The translations under genes and the position numbers were made by a program. A model generated the notes under the pieces. It searched no databases. It saw only the letters and a list, made by a program, of their open reading frames with translations, and was not told the DNA's origin. A stretch of 64,000 nucleotides of DNA from Vibrio variabilis (GTDB taxonomy: Bacteria > Pseudomonadota > Gammaproteobacteria > Enterobacterales > Vibrionaceae). How positions within the stretch are numbered: position 1 is the stretch's first letter; the number at the start of each line of letters is the position of its first letter. Of the stretch, positions 38,156 through 47,127 are shown piece by piece. The stretch lies in the NCBI RefSeq assembly GCF_003263785.1, contig NZ_JYJK01000073.1:186001-250000 (forward strand), written 5' to 3'.

Positions 38156-39388
38156 TCAGTCGATATTTTCTAAAGTTTGCAGTTTGGCCTCAACTTTACT
38201 GCAAATGTATTCACCAATAGGGATAGCGGAGGTAGCCGCCGGGGATGGTGCATTGCAAACATGTAGGCTGCGAGCGGTCTCAGCAAACAAAAAATCGTGT
38301 ACCAAACTGCCATCAGACATCACTGCCTGAGCTCTAATACCAGCGGGATAAGGCAGGAGTTCATCCACCTTGATGGATGGGCAGTACTTTTGAACTAGCT
38401 GAAGGTAGCCCGGACGCCAAATAGAATTCTTAAACTCTCTCAGACCCGATTTCCAATTCGTAAGTGATACACGCCAAAAGCCCGAGAATTTGAGCATATC
38501 AATCGTGTCTTCAAGGCTAAAGTTGATACGCCCATAACCTTCCCGTTTAAAGCCTTGCACCGCATTCGGCCCCACCGTCACCGAGCCATCAATCATTCGA
38601 GTTAAATGCACACCTAAAAACGGCAGCTCTGGATCTGGGATTGGATAGATGAGATGGCTAATGATGTCATGATGCTTAGCTGGTAGCTGATAATACTCGC
38701 CGCGGTAAGGAATGATTTGAAAGTCGACGTCAATACCCATCATCGACGCCAATCGATCCGCCATCAGCCCACCGCAAACGACGAGTTGGCGGGCTTGTAG
38801 AGTGGTTGGTGTTCCATTGGTCATGCCATTGAGTTCGACCCAATCTTGTTGCTCTTTTAACGCTGTGACTTCCGTCGACAACAGCACTTTACCTCCAAGT
38901 AACCGAAACTGCTCCGCCATGGTTTGTGTGACCAATTGATAGTCAACAATGCTGGTTGCTTCTACTTTTATCGCCCCCAACCCAGTGATGTTGGGTTCAA
39001 TTTGTTCCAGCTCTGTTTGGCTCAGCAGCGATACATCGATACCGTTTTCGATACAGCGCTCATAGAGAGCATCCATTCGCTGTTTCTCAACTGCGTTTGT
39101 AGCGACTAAGAGTTTTCCGCAGTTCTCTACAGCAATGTTGTGCTTCGCGCAAAAACGTTTCGTTTCCTCCGCGCCGCGCTTACAAAAATCCGCTTTGAGG
39201 CTTCCCGGTTGATAATAGACACCCGCGTGAATCACACCGCTATTATGGCCAGTTTGATGCTTGGCAAAGTTCGATTCTTTCTCGACCAACACTATCGATG
39301 CGTGAGGGTATTTTTGCTTTAACTGCCACGCCGTTGACACCCCAACAATACCGCCACCAATCACTATGAAATCATGGACTTTTGACAT
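38156..39388 (-). CDS. lhgO: L-2-hydroxyglutarate oxidase
   Basis: 410 residues from ATG at 39388, with AAGGAAAAGTG before it; a GTG one codon earlier is possible. FAD-binding start DFIVIGGGIVGVSTAWQLKQ, then VEKESNFAKHQTGHNSGVIHAGVYYQPGSLKADFC, the LhgO/YgaF signature (HQTGHNSGVIH), and YPAGIRAQAVMSDGSLVHDFLF near the C-terminus. It oxidises L-2-hydroxyglutarate to 2-oxoglutarate at the inner membrane and passes electrons to quinone. Monocistronic. Confidence 0.95.
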   Translation of the reverse strand: MSKVHDFIVIGGGIVGVSTAWQLKQKYPHASIVLVEKESNFAKHQTGHNSGVIHAGVYYQPGSLKADFCKRGAEETKRFCAKHNIAVENCGKLLVATNAVEKQRMDALYERCIENGIDVSLLSQTELEQIEPNITGLGAIKVEATSIVDYQLVTQTMAEQFRLLGGKVLLSTEVTALKEQQDWVELNGMTNGTPTTLQARQLVVCGGLMADRLASMMGIDVDFQIIPYRGEYYQLPAKHHDIISHLIYPIPDPELPFLGVHLTRMIDGSVTVGPNAVQGFKREGYGRINFSLEDTIDMLKFSGFWRVSLTNWKSGLREFKNSIWRPGYLQLVQKYCPSIKVDELLPYPAGIRAQAVMSDGSLVHDFLFAETARSLHVCNAPSPAATSAIPIGEYICSKVEAKLQTLENID

Positions 39389-39620
39389 CACTTTTCCTTG
39401 TGAGCAACTTGAATGTTCTCACCATACCCTGTACGTCTCTAGTGAGGAAGTGCTGGCGTCACTGCTTTACATTTAAAATCTTACAGCACGCTAAACCGGG
39501 CACTCATTCACAGTTAATTAGAACTAAAACGAAGACCTGTAAACTTTCCATAGTTTCGAGGCGGTAATATACTTTCGACGAAAATATGCAATTATCCAAA
39601 ACACAACTCAGGAGCCTCAT

Positions 39621-40150
39621 ATGGCCAACATCGTATACATCGCCACCAGCTTGATGGTTATATCGCCGACAAAAATAACGGCGTTGATTGGCTGCATGAT
39701 ATTCCAAACCCAGAAGGTTCCGACTTCGGCTTCGCTGAGTTTATGGACAGAGTTGACGCTCTGGTTATGGGACGTAATACACTAGAGATCGTATTGAGCT
39801 TTGATTGTGACTGGCCATACTCAAAACCTGTGTTTGTGTTGAGCAACACGATGACTGAGGTACCTGAGGGTCTTGAGGGCAAAGTTTTCTTGGTCAAAGG
39901 CGAACTTAAAAACATCGTTGCCGACCTAGCGTCTCAAGGTTACAACGACCTGTATATTGATGGCGGTAAAACCATTCAGAGCTTCCTCAATGAAGATCTT
40001 ATCGATGAACTGATTATTAGCACGATTCCAGTTTTGCTGGGCGGAGGGATTCCTCTGTTTGGTGAGTTAGATAAACCGTTGAAGTTTAGGCACGAGTCAG
40101 CTGTAAGATATGCGGATTGCATTGTGAAAAATCGGTTTGTGAGGGTATAA
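39621..40150 (+). CDS. Dihydrofolate reductase family protein, RibD C-terminal type (frameshifted)
   Basis: Restored length 176 residues from ATG at 39621, with AGGAGCC upstream. It reads MANIVYIATSLDGYIADKNN, then VDALVMGRNTLEIVLSF, SKPVFVLSNTMTEVPEGLEG, NDLYIDGGKTIQSFLNEDLIDELIISTIPVLLGGGIPLFGEL, all typical of the RibD_C/DHFR-like group (V-M-G-R-x-T and DGG motifs). It binds NADPH; the substrate is not folate in most of these. The frame breaks at 39653, where one G of TTGGATGG is missing. Confidence 0.9.
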
Positions 40151-40180
40151 GGTCAACCTCTCACAAACAGAGACTGGCTT

Positions 40181-40879
40181 TTAGATCAAGCCAGCCCTAC
40201 AGTTTTTAACTTTCAAATGAAAGCTTACCCCAAACGCCCCACTCCAATCCTTATCAAACTGCTCAACCGCAGGTTCAATCGCTGGGTGTGAGAACATCTG
40301 TGCAGCGACATCCACCGGCAACGTTATCGCGCCGATACCTAGCTTCATCACGTCCATCGCCTGCTGAACATTCTTAAAACTGGCCGCCAAGATCTTCGAC
40401 GACAACCCATTTTTTTCAATAAGAGTTTGAATATCTCGCACCACCGCAACACCATCGCCATTCATTGCATCAATGCGGTTAACGTACGGCGCGAGATAAT
40501 CAGCACCGCAAAGCGCAGCCATAAAGCCTTGCTGAGCGGTGTAAATAGCGGTAGCCAGTACCTGAATACCCTCTTTTTTCATAAGCTTAATCGCAGCGAG
40601 ACCGGTTTCTGTCGCTGGCACTTTCACTACCATATCGTAAGGAAGTTCATTAAGCATTTTGGCTTCCGCCACCATTGAAGCAACGTCTTTGCTCACTACC
40701 TGAGCATGGAAACGCGCCTCTTTTCCTAGTACTTCTGACATTGACTGTAGCGTCTCAGTTAAGCCTGTACCCGATTTCGCAACAATCGTAGGGTTGGTGG
40801 TGATGCCCTTCAACGGGAAGCATTGGCTATAGCGCGCGGTTTCGTTTACGTCTGCGGTATCTAAGTACAATTCAATCAT
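40181..40879 (-). CDS. fsa: Fructose-6-phosphate aldolase (FSA type)
   Basis: 232 residues from ATG at 40879 (MIELYLDTADV); the ATG two codons upstream is too close to GAGAG. Transaldolase-like barrel: LYLDTADVNETARY, GITTNPTIVAKSG, YDMVVKVPATETGLAAIKLM, with the Schiff-base Lys in VVKVPAT and Gln/Tyr positions of FsaA/FsaB. The C-terminal 12 residues (KVKNCRAGLI) are longer than in E. coli FsaA. In E. coli, FSA cleaves 1-deoxyfructose-6-phosphate from the anhydroglucitol route as well as fructose-6-phosphate. Divergent from the glycyl-radical genes, with a shared FNR-like site. Confidence 0.92.
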   Translation of the reverse strand: MIELYLDTADVNETARYSQCFPLKGITTNPTIVAKSGTGLTETLQSMSEVLGKEARFHAQVVSKDVASMVAEAKMLNELPYDMVVKVPATETGLAAIKLMKKEGIQVLATAIYTAQQGFMAALCGADYLAPYVNRIDAMNGDGVAVVRDIQTLIEKNGLSSKILAASFKNVQQAMDVMKLGIGAITLPVDVAAQMFSHPAIEPAVEQFDKDWSGAFGVSFHLKVKNCRAGLI

Positions 40880-40951
40880 AGTCATCTCTCAGTTCTTTAT
40901 TTGAGCAATCTCATGTTGTGAACAATATAGATCTGCGGAATGTTTAAGATC

Positions 40952-40965
40952 TTGACTTCGATCAA
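40952..40965. promoter_or_regulatory. FNR-like site in the fsa/activase divergent region
   Basis: TTGAC-TTCG-ATCAA matches the FNR box TTGAT-N4-ATCAA at 9 of 10 fixed positions. It is 73 bases from the fsa start and 86 bases from the activase start and could serve both. Anaerobic induction fits oxygen-sensitive glycyl-radical chemistry. Confidence 0.7.
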
Positions 40966-40972
40966 AACAAAC

Positions 40973-41029
40973 TTCATATGAAAGATTTAAATTTCATTTA
41001 ACGAAAGCAGTAGTTTACTTTAAATGAAA
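40973..41029. promoter_or_regulatory. Cluster of TTCAT/ATGAA repeats, candidate DeoR operator
   Basis: TTCATATGAA (40973-40982), TTTCATTTAA (40992-41001) and TTTAAATGAAA (41019-41029) form a direct-plus-inverted repeat array. TTTCNTTT-type repeats are common DeoR-family sites. A further copy, ACTTAAATGAAAG, lies at about 44442-44454, upstream of the DeoR gene. Confidence 0.5.
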
Positions 41030-41050
41030 GGCGAAAAGTTAGAGGTAACC

Positions 41051-41956
41051 ATGTACTTCAACATACAACGATTTTCTACACATGATGGCGATGGTATCCG
41101 CAGCATACTATTTCTAAAGGGTTGTAGCTTAGCTTGTCCGTGGTGTCAGAACCCTGAAAGTCGTAGCCCTAAACATTCATTGCTATTTGATGAGCGTAGC
41201 TGTCTAGTCGATTGCAATGCTTGTAGCGATGCTTGCCCTTCAATTGAAAGGTCTCAAGACAGCGGTGATATTACAATAAATCGTCAGACGCTCGACCAAT
41301 CACAGATCATCGCCCTTAAAAATGTATGCCCAACTCAAGCGCTAAGCGTGTGTGGTGAAGAAGCAAAAGAAGAGATGCTCATCAACACGCTCATGAAAGA
41401 CAAGCCTTTTTATGATCAAAGCGGTGGTGGAGTGACTTTCTCTGGTGGTGAACCGCTTATGCAGTCAGAGCTCGTTTCGTCTATCGCGAGCCAACTAAAA
41501 CAGCAAGACGTCAACACAGCGATTGAAACTTGTATGCATGTTCCTTGGAAGAACGTCGAACAAACAGCGCCATTTATAGACTGTTGGCTTGCTGACCTCA
41601 AACACACCAACGACGAAAAATTCCAGCAATGGGCGCACGGTTCCTTGAAGCGCATTAAGGCGAACTTCCAAAAGTTAGCACCTATTGCCAAGCGTATTGT
41701 GATCCGAGTACCTGTGGTACCGGGCTTCAACGATACCGAAACCGAACTGGCCGACATTATTGATTTCGCAGCGTCACTCGAAAGCTGCAAAGAGATTCAC
41801 TTACTGCCCTATCACACTTTGGGCATCAACAAATATCGTCTGCTCGATATGCCTTATTTATGTGCAGACAAACCACTGAACAATCCTGAACTGCTTGAAT
41901 ACGCGCAACAGCACGCAAAGCAGTATTCACATATGAACGTAATCGTACGAGGTTAA
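41051..41956 (+). CDS. Glycyl-radical enzyme activating protein (YbiY-like)
   Basis: 301 residues from ATG at 41051, with GAGGTAACC before it. Radical-SAM cluster GCSLACPWCQNPES (CxxxCxxC), followed by a ferredoxin-like insert with CLVDCNACSDACP and NVCPTQALSVCG, as in larger GRE activases. VTFSGGEPLMQ is the SAM-binding GGE motif. It generates the glycyl radical on the following enzyme. Its TAA overlaps the next ATG by one base (TAATG). Confidence 0.93.
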   Translation: MYFNIQRFSTHDGDGIRSILFLKGCSLACPWCQNPESRSPKHSLLFDERSCLVDCNACSDACPSIERSQDSGDITINRQTLDQSQIIALKNVCPTQALSVCGEEAKEEMLINTLMKDKPFYDQSGGGVTFSGGEPLMQSELVSSIASQLKQQDVNTAIETCMHVPWKNVEQTAPFIDCWLADLKHTNDEKFQQWAHGSLKRIKANFQKLAPIAKRIVIRVPVVPGFNDTETELADIIDFAASLESCKEIHLLPYHTLGINKYRLLDMPYLCADKPLNNPELLEYAQQHAKQYSHMNVIVRG

Positions 41957-44384
41957 TGACTATGGAACTCAACTACTTACCACAGCGTATTCAAGACCAT
42001 AAAAAAGCATTGGTGAACATTGTAACGCCACCGATCTGTACAGAACGTGCCGAGGCGTACACTAAGGTTTATCGTGAGAATGAAGATAAGCCAGTGATCG
42101 TGCAACGTGCCCTCGCACTTGAGGAACACTTAAGAACGCGCACTATTTGGATCGACAACAACGAGTTGATCGTTGGTAACCAAGCGAGCAAACTGCGCGC
42201 GGCGCCAATTTTCCCAGAATACACAGTGCGCTGGATTGAAGCGGAGATCGACGGTCTTGCTGATCGCCCGGGTGCTGGCTTTCATGTCACCGAAGAAGAC
42301 AAAGAAGTCATTCACTCACTGACGCCATACTGGCGCGGTAAAACAGTACAAGATCGTTGTTATGGCATGTTCACCGATGAGCAAGAGGCCATTCTTGCAA
42401 GTACTATCATCAAAGCAGAAGGCAACATGACCTCTGGTGACGCACACCTTGCCGTCGACAATGAAAAGATCTTGGCTCTAGGTTTAGATGGTTTGATCAC
42501 GGAAGTCGACGATTACCGCCGAGCCAATGATATCTCTAGCTATGAAGGGTTGAAAAAGGAGCAGTTCTACAAATCGGTAGACATCGTACTTCGTGCTATA
42601 CAGCAGCACATTTTACGCTTTGCTGAGCTTGCTTCTAACATGGCAAAAACCGAAGCAGACACCAAGCGTGAACAAGAACTGGCTACTATCGCAAGCAACT
42701 GTGAACACATCGCTTACCATGCACCAACAAACTTCTGGCAAGCACTACAGCTAAGCTATTTTGTTCAGCTTATGCTGCAAATTGAGTCGAACGGTCACTC
42801 GGTATCATTCGGCCGCATGGATCAGTATTTGAACGACTACTACGTTGCGGATATCAACAGCGGTAAACTTGAGCATGGCTTCGCTCTAGAATTGCTGCAA
42901 AGCTGCTGGCTAAAACTGCTTGAAGTGAACAAGATCCGTTCCGGTGCTCACTCTAAAGCGTCAGCAGGCTCTCCTCTATACCAAAACGTGTGTATCGGTG
43001 GTCAAAAGCTCAGTGAGAACGGCGAGCCAATGGATGCCGTAAACCCTTTATCTTGGGCAATCCTTGAGTCATGCGGCCAGCTTCGTTCTACGCAACCAAA
43101 CTTAAGCGTTCGTTATCATGAAGGGCTTAATCAAGAGTTCTTGATGGGCTGTATCGAAGTCATCAAGTGTGGCTTTGGTATGCCGGCATTCAACAATGAT
43201 GAGATTGTGATCCCTGAGTTCATCAAGCTAGGCGTCGAACGCGAAGATGCTTACAACTATGCTTCAATCGGCTGTATCGAGACCGCTGTTCCGGGTAAAT
43301 GGGGATATCGCTGTACAGGCATGAGCTTTATTAACGTCGCTCGTATCTTGCTAGCCGCTCTCAACGAAGGCAAAGACGCGACGACTGGAGAGTGCTTCTT
43401 GCCGCATGACAAGTCGTTGGCGAAGGGCAACTTTGCCAATATGGATGAAGTCATGAGTTCATGGGCCGACCAAGTTCGCTACTACGCCAGAAAGTCGATT
43501 GAAATTGATACAGTCGTCGATACGGTTCTGGAGCAGCAAGCTCAAGATATCTTCTGCTCATCATTAGTGGACAACTGCTTACCTAGCGGCAAAACCGTTA
43601 AAGAAGGCGGTGCAAAATACGACTGGGTGTCTGGTCTACAAGTGGGTATCGCTAACCTCGGTAACAGCCTAGCCGCTATCAAACATCTTGTGTTTGATGA
43701 ACAGCAAATCAGCCAACCTGAGCTTGCTAAGGCGCTAGCAGAAAACTTTGAAGGCTCAGAGCAGGAGCAGCTTCGTCAACGCATTTTAAACTTTGCACCA
43801 AAATACGGAAACGATGATGACTCTGTCGATTTACTGCTTGCTGAAGCGTACCGGGTGTATATCGACGAGCTAAATAACTTCGTCAATACCCGTCATGGTC
43901 GTGGCCCGATTGGTGGGGGTTACTATGCAGGTACATCGAGTATTTCTGCGAACGTTCCATTTGGCGCGTCTACTATGGCAACACCAGACGGCCGAAAAGC
44001 GACGACTCCACTTGCTGAAGGCGCGAGCCCTTCCTCAGGTTCTGATCGTTTGGGGCCTACGGCGGTCTACAACTCTGTTGGCAAGATCCAAGCTGATAAG
44101 ATTTTGGGGGCGTACTACTCAACCAGAAACTATCACCAGCAGCCGTTGCATCTGAAAGCGACAAACTCAAGCTGTCTATGTTGATTCGTACCTTCTTCAA
44201 TCACCACAAAGGATGGCACGTTCAGTACAACATCGTATCGAGAGAAACACTGCTCGCCGCGAAACGTAACCCTGAGCAATATCGTGATTTGGTCGTTCGT
44301 GTCGCGGGTTACTCTGCGTTCTTTACTGCGCTGTCACCGGATGCTCAAGACGACATTATCGCGCGTACTGAACACGAGCTTTGA
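41956..44384 (+). CDS. Glycyl-radical enzyme, YbiW-like (frameshifted)
   Basis: Restored length 809 residues, matching E. coli YbiW (810). Active-site Cys in ASIGCIETAVPGKWGY (GCxE), and the glycyl radical loop VRVAGYSAFF near the C-terminus (RVxGY). Both are intact once one G is added to the G5 run at 44106-44110; without it the glycyl loop is lost. E. coli YbiW opens the ring of 1,5-anhydroglucitol-6-phosphate to 1-deoxyfructose-6-phosphate, which FSA then splits to glyceraldehyde-3-phosphate and hydroxyacetone. The neighbours (FSA, activase, DeoR) make the same job likely here. A terminator follows. Confidence 0.93.
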
Positions 44385-44450
44385 TTCAAGCTAGAAACTT
44401 CATTTCGCATTTTTTTGTGAAGAACTAGGCTTTCGAATGAAACTTAAATG

Positions 44451-44477
44451 AAAGAGAGCTATAATAGCTCTCTTTTT
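44451..44477 (+). terminator. Rho-independent terminator of the glycyl-radical enzyme gene
   Basis: AGAGAGCTA / TAGCTCTCT stem, about 70 bases past the stop, followed by T5. It ends the activase-GRE operon before the DeoR gene. Confidence 0.88.
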
Positions 44478-44497
44478 GTTTGGTGATCGCTTTAAGT

Positions 44498-44579
44498 AGA
44501 TCCCTGCCTACGCAGGGATGACGCTATTATTCGGGATGACTGGTCACTGCGTTCGTCATTCCTGCGCAGGCATGAATCT
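44498..44579. repeat. REP/MITE-like inverted repeat
   Basis: Two arms of 26 bases (44498-44523 and 44554-44579), about 75 percent complementary, with the inner core CCTGC..CGCAGG in each arm (left CCCTGCCTACGCAGGG). Intergenic, between the GRE terminator and the DeoR start. Looks like a short mobile palindromic repeat of the kind common in vibrios. Confidence 0.6.
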
Positions 44580-44665
44580 TGCTGAAGTAAGCACCATCCA
44601 TTTAATCACATCATCACCAAATCAAACGTTTCAAAAGTTGAAGCCAAACGCCCCAAGGAGAGACT

Positions 44666-45405
44666 ATGAACTCCAGACAATCTGAAATCCTCAACCTCGT
44701 TAACGACAGAACTCGAGTACAAGTCAGCGAGCTGTCTGAACTAACGGGTGTGTCTGGCGTCACCATTCGTCAAGATCTTAACTTCTTAGAACAAAACGGC
44801 TACCTAAAACGGGTTCATGGCGCAGCGGTTTCGCTGCAAAGTGACGATATAGAGTCTCGCCTAGAGGTGCACTTCGACATCAAGCAGCAACTGGCAAATA
44901 AAGCTGCCGATCTTGTGGCCTCAAATGAAACCGTTTTGATTGAAGGTGGTAGTGCCAATGCCTTGCTGGCTCGAACCTTAGCAGAGCGTGGCGATGTTAC
45001 TATCATCACACCGTCTGCTACATCGCTCATTTAATTCGCCACACCTCAGCCAACATTATTCTGTTGGGCGGCGTCTATCAGCATCAGGGAGAGAGCTTGG
45101 TCGGCCCGCTAACCAAGCTATGTATTGAAAACATTCACTTCAGCACAGCCTTCTTGGGTATCGATGGCTTTGATATTGATACCGGCTTTACCAGCCGAGA
45201 CATGATGCGTGCAGACATCGCCAGTACCATCTTAGGTAAGAAACGCCGCAATGTGGTGTTGACCGACTCCAGTAAGTTCGGACAGATATTCCCATCATCC
45301 ATCGGTAGCACAGAAGAGATCTCAGTACTTATCACGGATAAAGCTGCCCCAAAAGACATACTTGAACACCTTAAGTCCAAGGGCGTTGAGGTCATTGTCG
45401 ATTAG
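44666..45405 (+). CDS. DeoR/GlpR family regulator (frameshifted)
   Basis: Restored length 246 residues, normal for DeoR type. N-terminal HTH: SEILNLVNDRTRVQVSELSELTGVSGVTIRQDLNFLEQNGYLKRVHGAAV. The C-terminal sugar-phosphate sensor: NETVLIEGGSANALLARTL, LLGGVYQHQGESLVGPLT, FLGIDGFDIDTGFTSRD, VVLTDSSKFGQ. Frame is lost at 45019, where one T is missing (SAYIAHLIRHTSANII after repair). It follows the GRE operon on the same strand and probably represses it until a sugar phosphate binds (inference). Confidence 0.9.
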
Positions 45406-46034
45406 CCAAATATCTCTGGTTTGGTGTGAGGCTTGGCATAAGTGAGCCTCCCCAAACTATCGGTCACATGGTAGTTGTCCAAACCTGATACCGCGACACT
45501 GCCTAGCGATTCAATATCAATGTAACCACCCTCCGCAATCGCCTCTCGCTCCACGTGCAAATGCGTGATCTCTCCGATAAGCAGCACCACCCCGTTCAAA
45601 TCGATGGTTTGACTGCTTCTAAGCGCCAGCGAGTATTTGAGTCGACTCTCTGCCACAAAAGGTGCTCGAACGCCCTCTTGCCATTGTGGTGTTAGTCCCA
45701 CGGCTTCAAACTCGGACACCTCTTTTGGGTATCGCGCCGATGTTTGGTGTGCTCGTTTCCAGATGCCGCTATTTACATGATTAATGGTGTATTCGCCCAC
45801 CGACTGAATATTCTCTAGCGTGTCCCTGGTAACCGAATGCGGTCTGGAAATCATCCCTATTAATGGCGGATTGGCTCCCAAATGAAAGACCGAACTCACT
45901 ATGGCGAGATTGGTGTTTCCTTCATGATCGGCAGTGCCTACAAGGTTGGCGCTTTTAAAGCCAGATAAGCTATTGACGAAGTTGGCACGATAACGGTCTT
46001 CTAGGTTTCGTATGTCTTGATTTGTCACATGCAT
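45402..46034 (-). CDS. Flavin reductase family protein
   Basis: 210 residues, FMN-binding split-barrel. DRYRANFVNSLSGFKSANLVGTADHEGNTNLAIVSSVFHLGANPPLIGMISRP is the flavin-binding start, followed by ENIQSVGEYTINHV. It reduces free flavin with NAD(P)H or acts as a flavoprotein. Its stop overlaps the DeoR stop by four bases (convergent). The AraC remnant at 46142 is divergent from it and may once have regulated it. Confidence 0.88.
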   Translation of the reverse strand: MHVTNQDIRNLEDRYRANFVNSLSGFKSANLVGTADHEGNTNLAIVSSVFHLGANPPLIGMISRPHSVTRDTLENIQSVGEYTINHVNSGIWKRAHQTSARYPKEVSEFEAVGLTPQWQEGVRAPFVAESRLKYSLALRSSQTIDLNGVVLLIGEITHLHVEREAIAEGGYIDIESLGSVAVSGLDNYHVTDSLGRLTYAKPHTKPEIFG

Positions 46035-46141
46035 GCGTATCGCTACCTAAGTTAAGTACATTGAGGTGAAATAAGGTACTGAAGTTAGATGTGTTTCGAT
46101 CACAGTGACACTGATTTACTCACTATGTGGTCACTGCTACC

Positions 46142-46273
46142 ATGTACGTTATCGAGAAAGTCGCGTTTGAGCTGGGATATCAGGATGTTAGCAACTTCAA
46201 TCGAGCCTTTAAGAAAGTAACTCAACTTTCACCTTCCGCATTTCGAAACAGACAAAATCGCCAACTCACCTAA
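46142..46273 (+). pseudogene. Remnant of an AraC-family regulator (C-terminal HTH only)
   Basis: 43 residues starting at ATG 46142: MYVIEKVAFELGYQDVSNFNRAFKKVTQLSPSAFR. This is the last half of an AraC double HTH (I-x-x-V-A-x-x-x-G-F/Y-x-D...F-x-R-A-F-K/R...P-x-x-x-R), with nothing of the sensor or first HTH upstream in any frame I could read. The short interval to the flavin reductase start leaves no space for it. A decayed gene is more likely than a short functional one. Confidence 0.7.
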
Positions 46274-46350
46274 TTCCACTTCTTCTATAAATATATTTAA
46301 AGGTGTATAATTTCATTAATACTTTAAGATAAACGATTACCGAGTTTCAC

Positions 46351-46836
46351 ATGCAGTTCAAAAAAATGGAAGCACCTATAGATATGCAAAAAGGTGCTAG
46401 ATTTGAGACAAAGTCACATGGATTTGTAACAGTTATTGACTATTACAACACACATACCGTGATTGTTGCATTTGAGAACACGGGCAATATTCGCTCTACC
46501 ACGGCTTCCAAACTGCGTGCAGGTCAAATTACTGACCGAGCAGCTCCCATTCAATCGTCGATGGTTGGAGAAACGGTATTATCTCCAAAACATGGATTAC
46601 TGACCATCACTCAGGTTGAGTCTGAGAATGTTATTCTATTAGAGACTGAAGAAGGCGAAGAAATTCGCATGCTTCGTCCAGCAGTACAAAAACTACGCGA
46701 GAGTAGTAATGAAGCTGATTTAGAAAACGAACAGCCGCAACTTCCAACTTCTTTGAGTGCACTCACTAAAAGAAATAAGAAAACTAAAGATGTAAATAAA
46801 ATGCTTAAGAAAATGCTTACTGACTACGGTAAATAA
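46351..46836 (+). CDS. Phage-like protein with a duplicated SH3-like/beta motif
   Basis: 161 residues. It has two related blocks: GARFETKSHGFVTVIDYYNTHTVIVAFENTGNIRSTTASKLRAGQITD (about 15-62), then GETVLSPKHGLLTITQVESENVILLETEEGEEIRMLRPAVQKL (about 72-115). The first resembles a module seen in phage proteins, often at the N-terminus of HNH-type proteins (G..F..I-x-Y....V-x-V-x-F..T-G). The tail is very basic (LTKRNKKTKDVNKMLKKMLTDYGK). The gene is AT-rich next to its neighbours. It is the only phage-like element here. No function can be assigned. Confidence 0.6.
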   Translation: MQFKKMEAPIDMQKGARFETKSHGFVTVIDYYNTHTVIVAFENTGNIRSTTASKLRAGQITDRAAPIQSSMVGETVLSPKHGLLTITQVESENVILLETEEGEEIRMLRPAVQKLRESSNEADLENEQPQLPTSLSALTKRNKKTKDVNKMLKKMLTDYGK

Positions 46837-46991
46837 TAACTCTCTGCACTGCCATTGCATTCATAGCGCCTTGTATAATCAAAAACCCACCCATTTACAC
46901 TACAAATAACACCACCCTTTCCTATACTTCTCAGTGAACCATAACACTTAAGAGTTAAAGACGTCATAATCGAGACTTTAACTCAAATTAA

Positions 46992-47007
46992 TGCGATCCA
47001 CGTCACA
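46992..47007. promoter_or_regulatory. CRP-like site upstream of the PTS operon
   Basis: TGCGA-TCCACG-TCACA matches TGTGA-N6-TCACA with one mismatch, 121 bases before the IIB start. CRP control is expected for sugar PTS operons. Confidence 0.55.
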
Positions 47008-47008
47008 A

Positions 47009-47058
47009 GGTCAATTTGGTTTTGTGACGCAGGTCTATTGTTGTTTTGGTCAATTTGG
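47009..47058 (+). promoter_or_regulatory. Direct repeat GGTCAATTTGG, candidate operator of the PTS operon
   Basis: Two exact 11-base copies at 47009-47019 and 47048-47058, 39 bases start to start, between the CRP-like site and the IIB gene. The spacing is near four helical turns, as for a repressor that binds two sites. Regulator unknown. Confidence 0.5.
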
Positions 47059-47127
47059 ATATGATTTGTACCATCCAATAGCGAGGAAAAGCCTTCCTCC
47101 CCTATAAACTCACAAGAGAATGATGAT

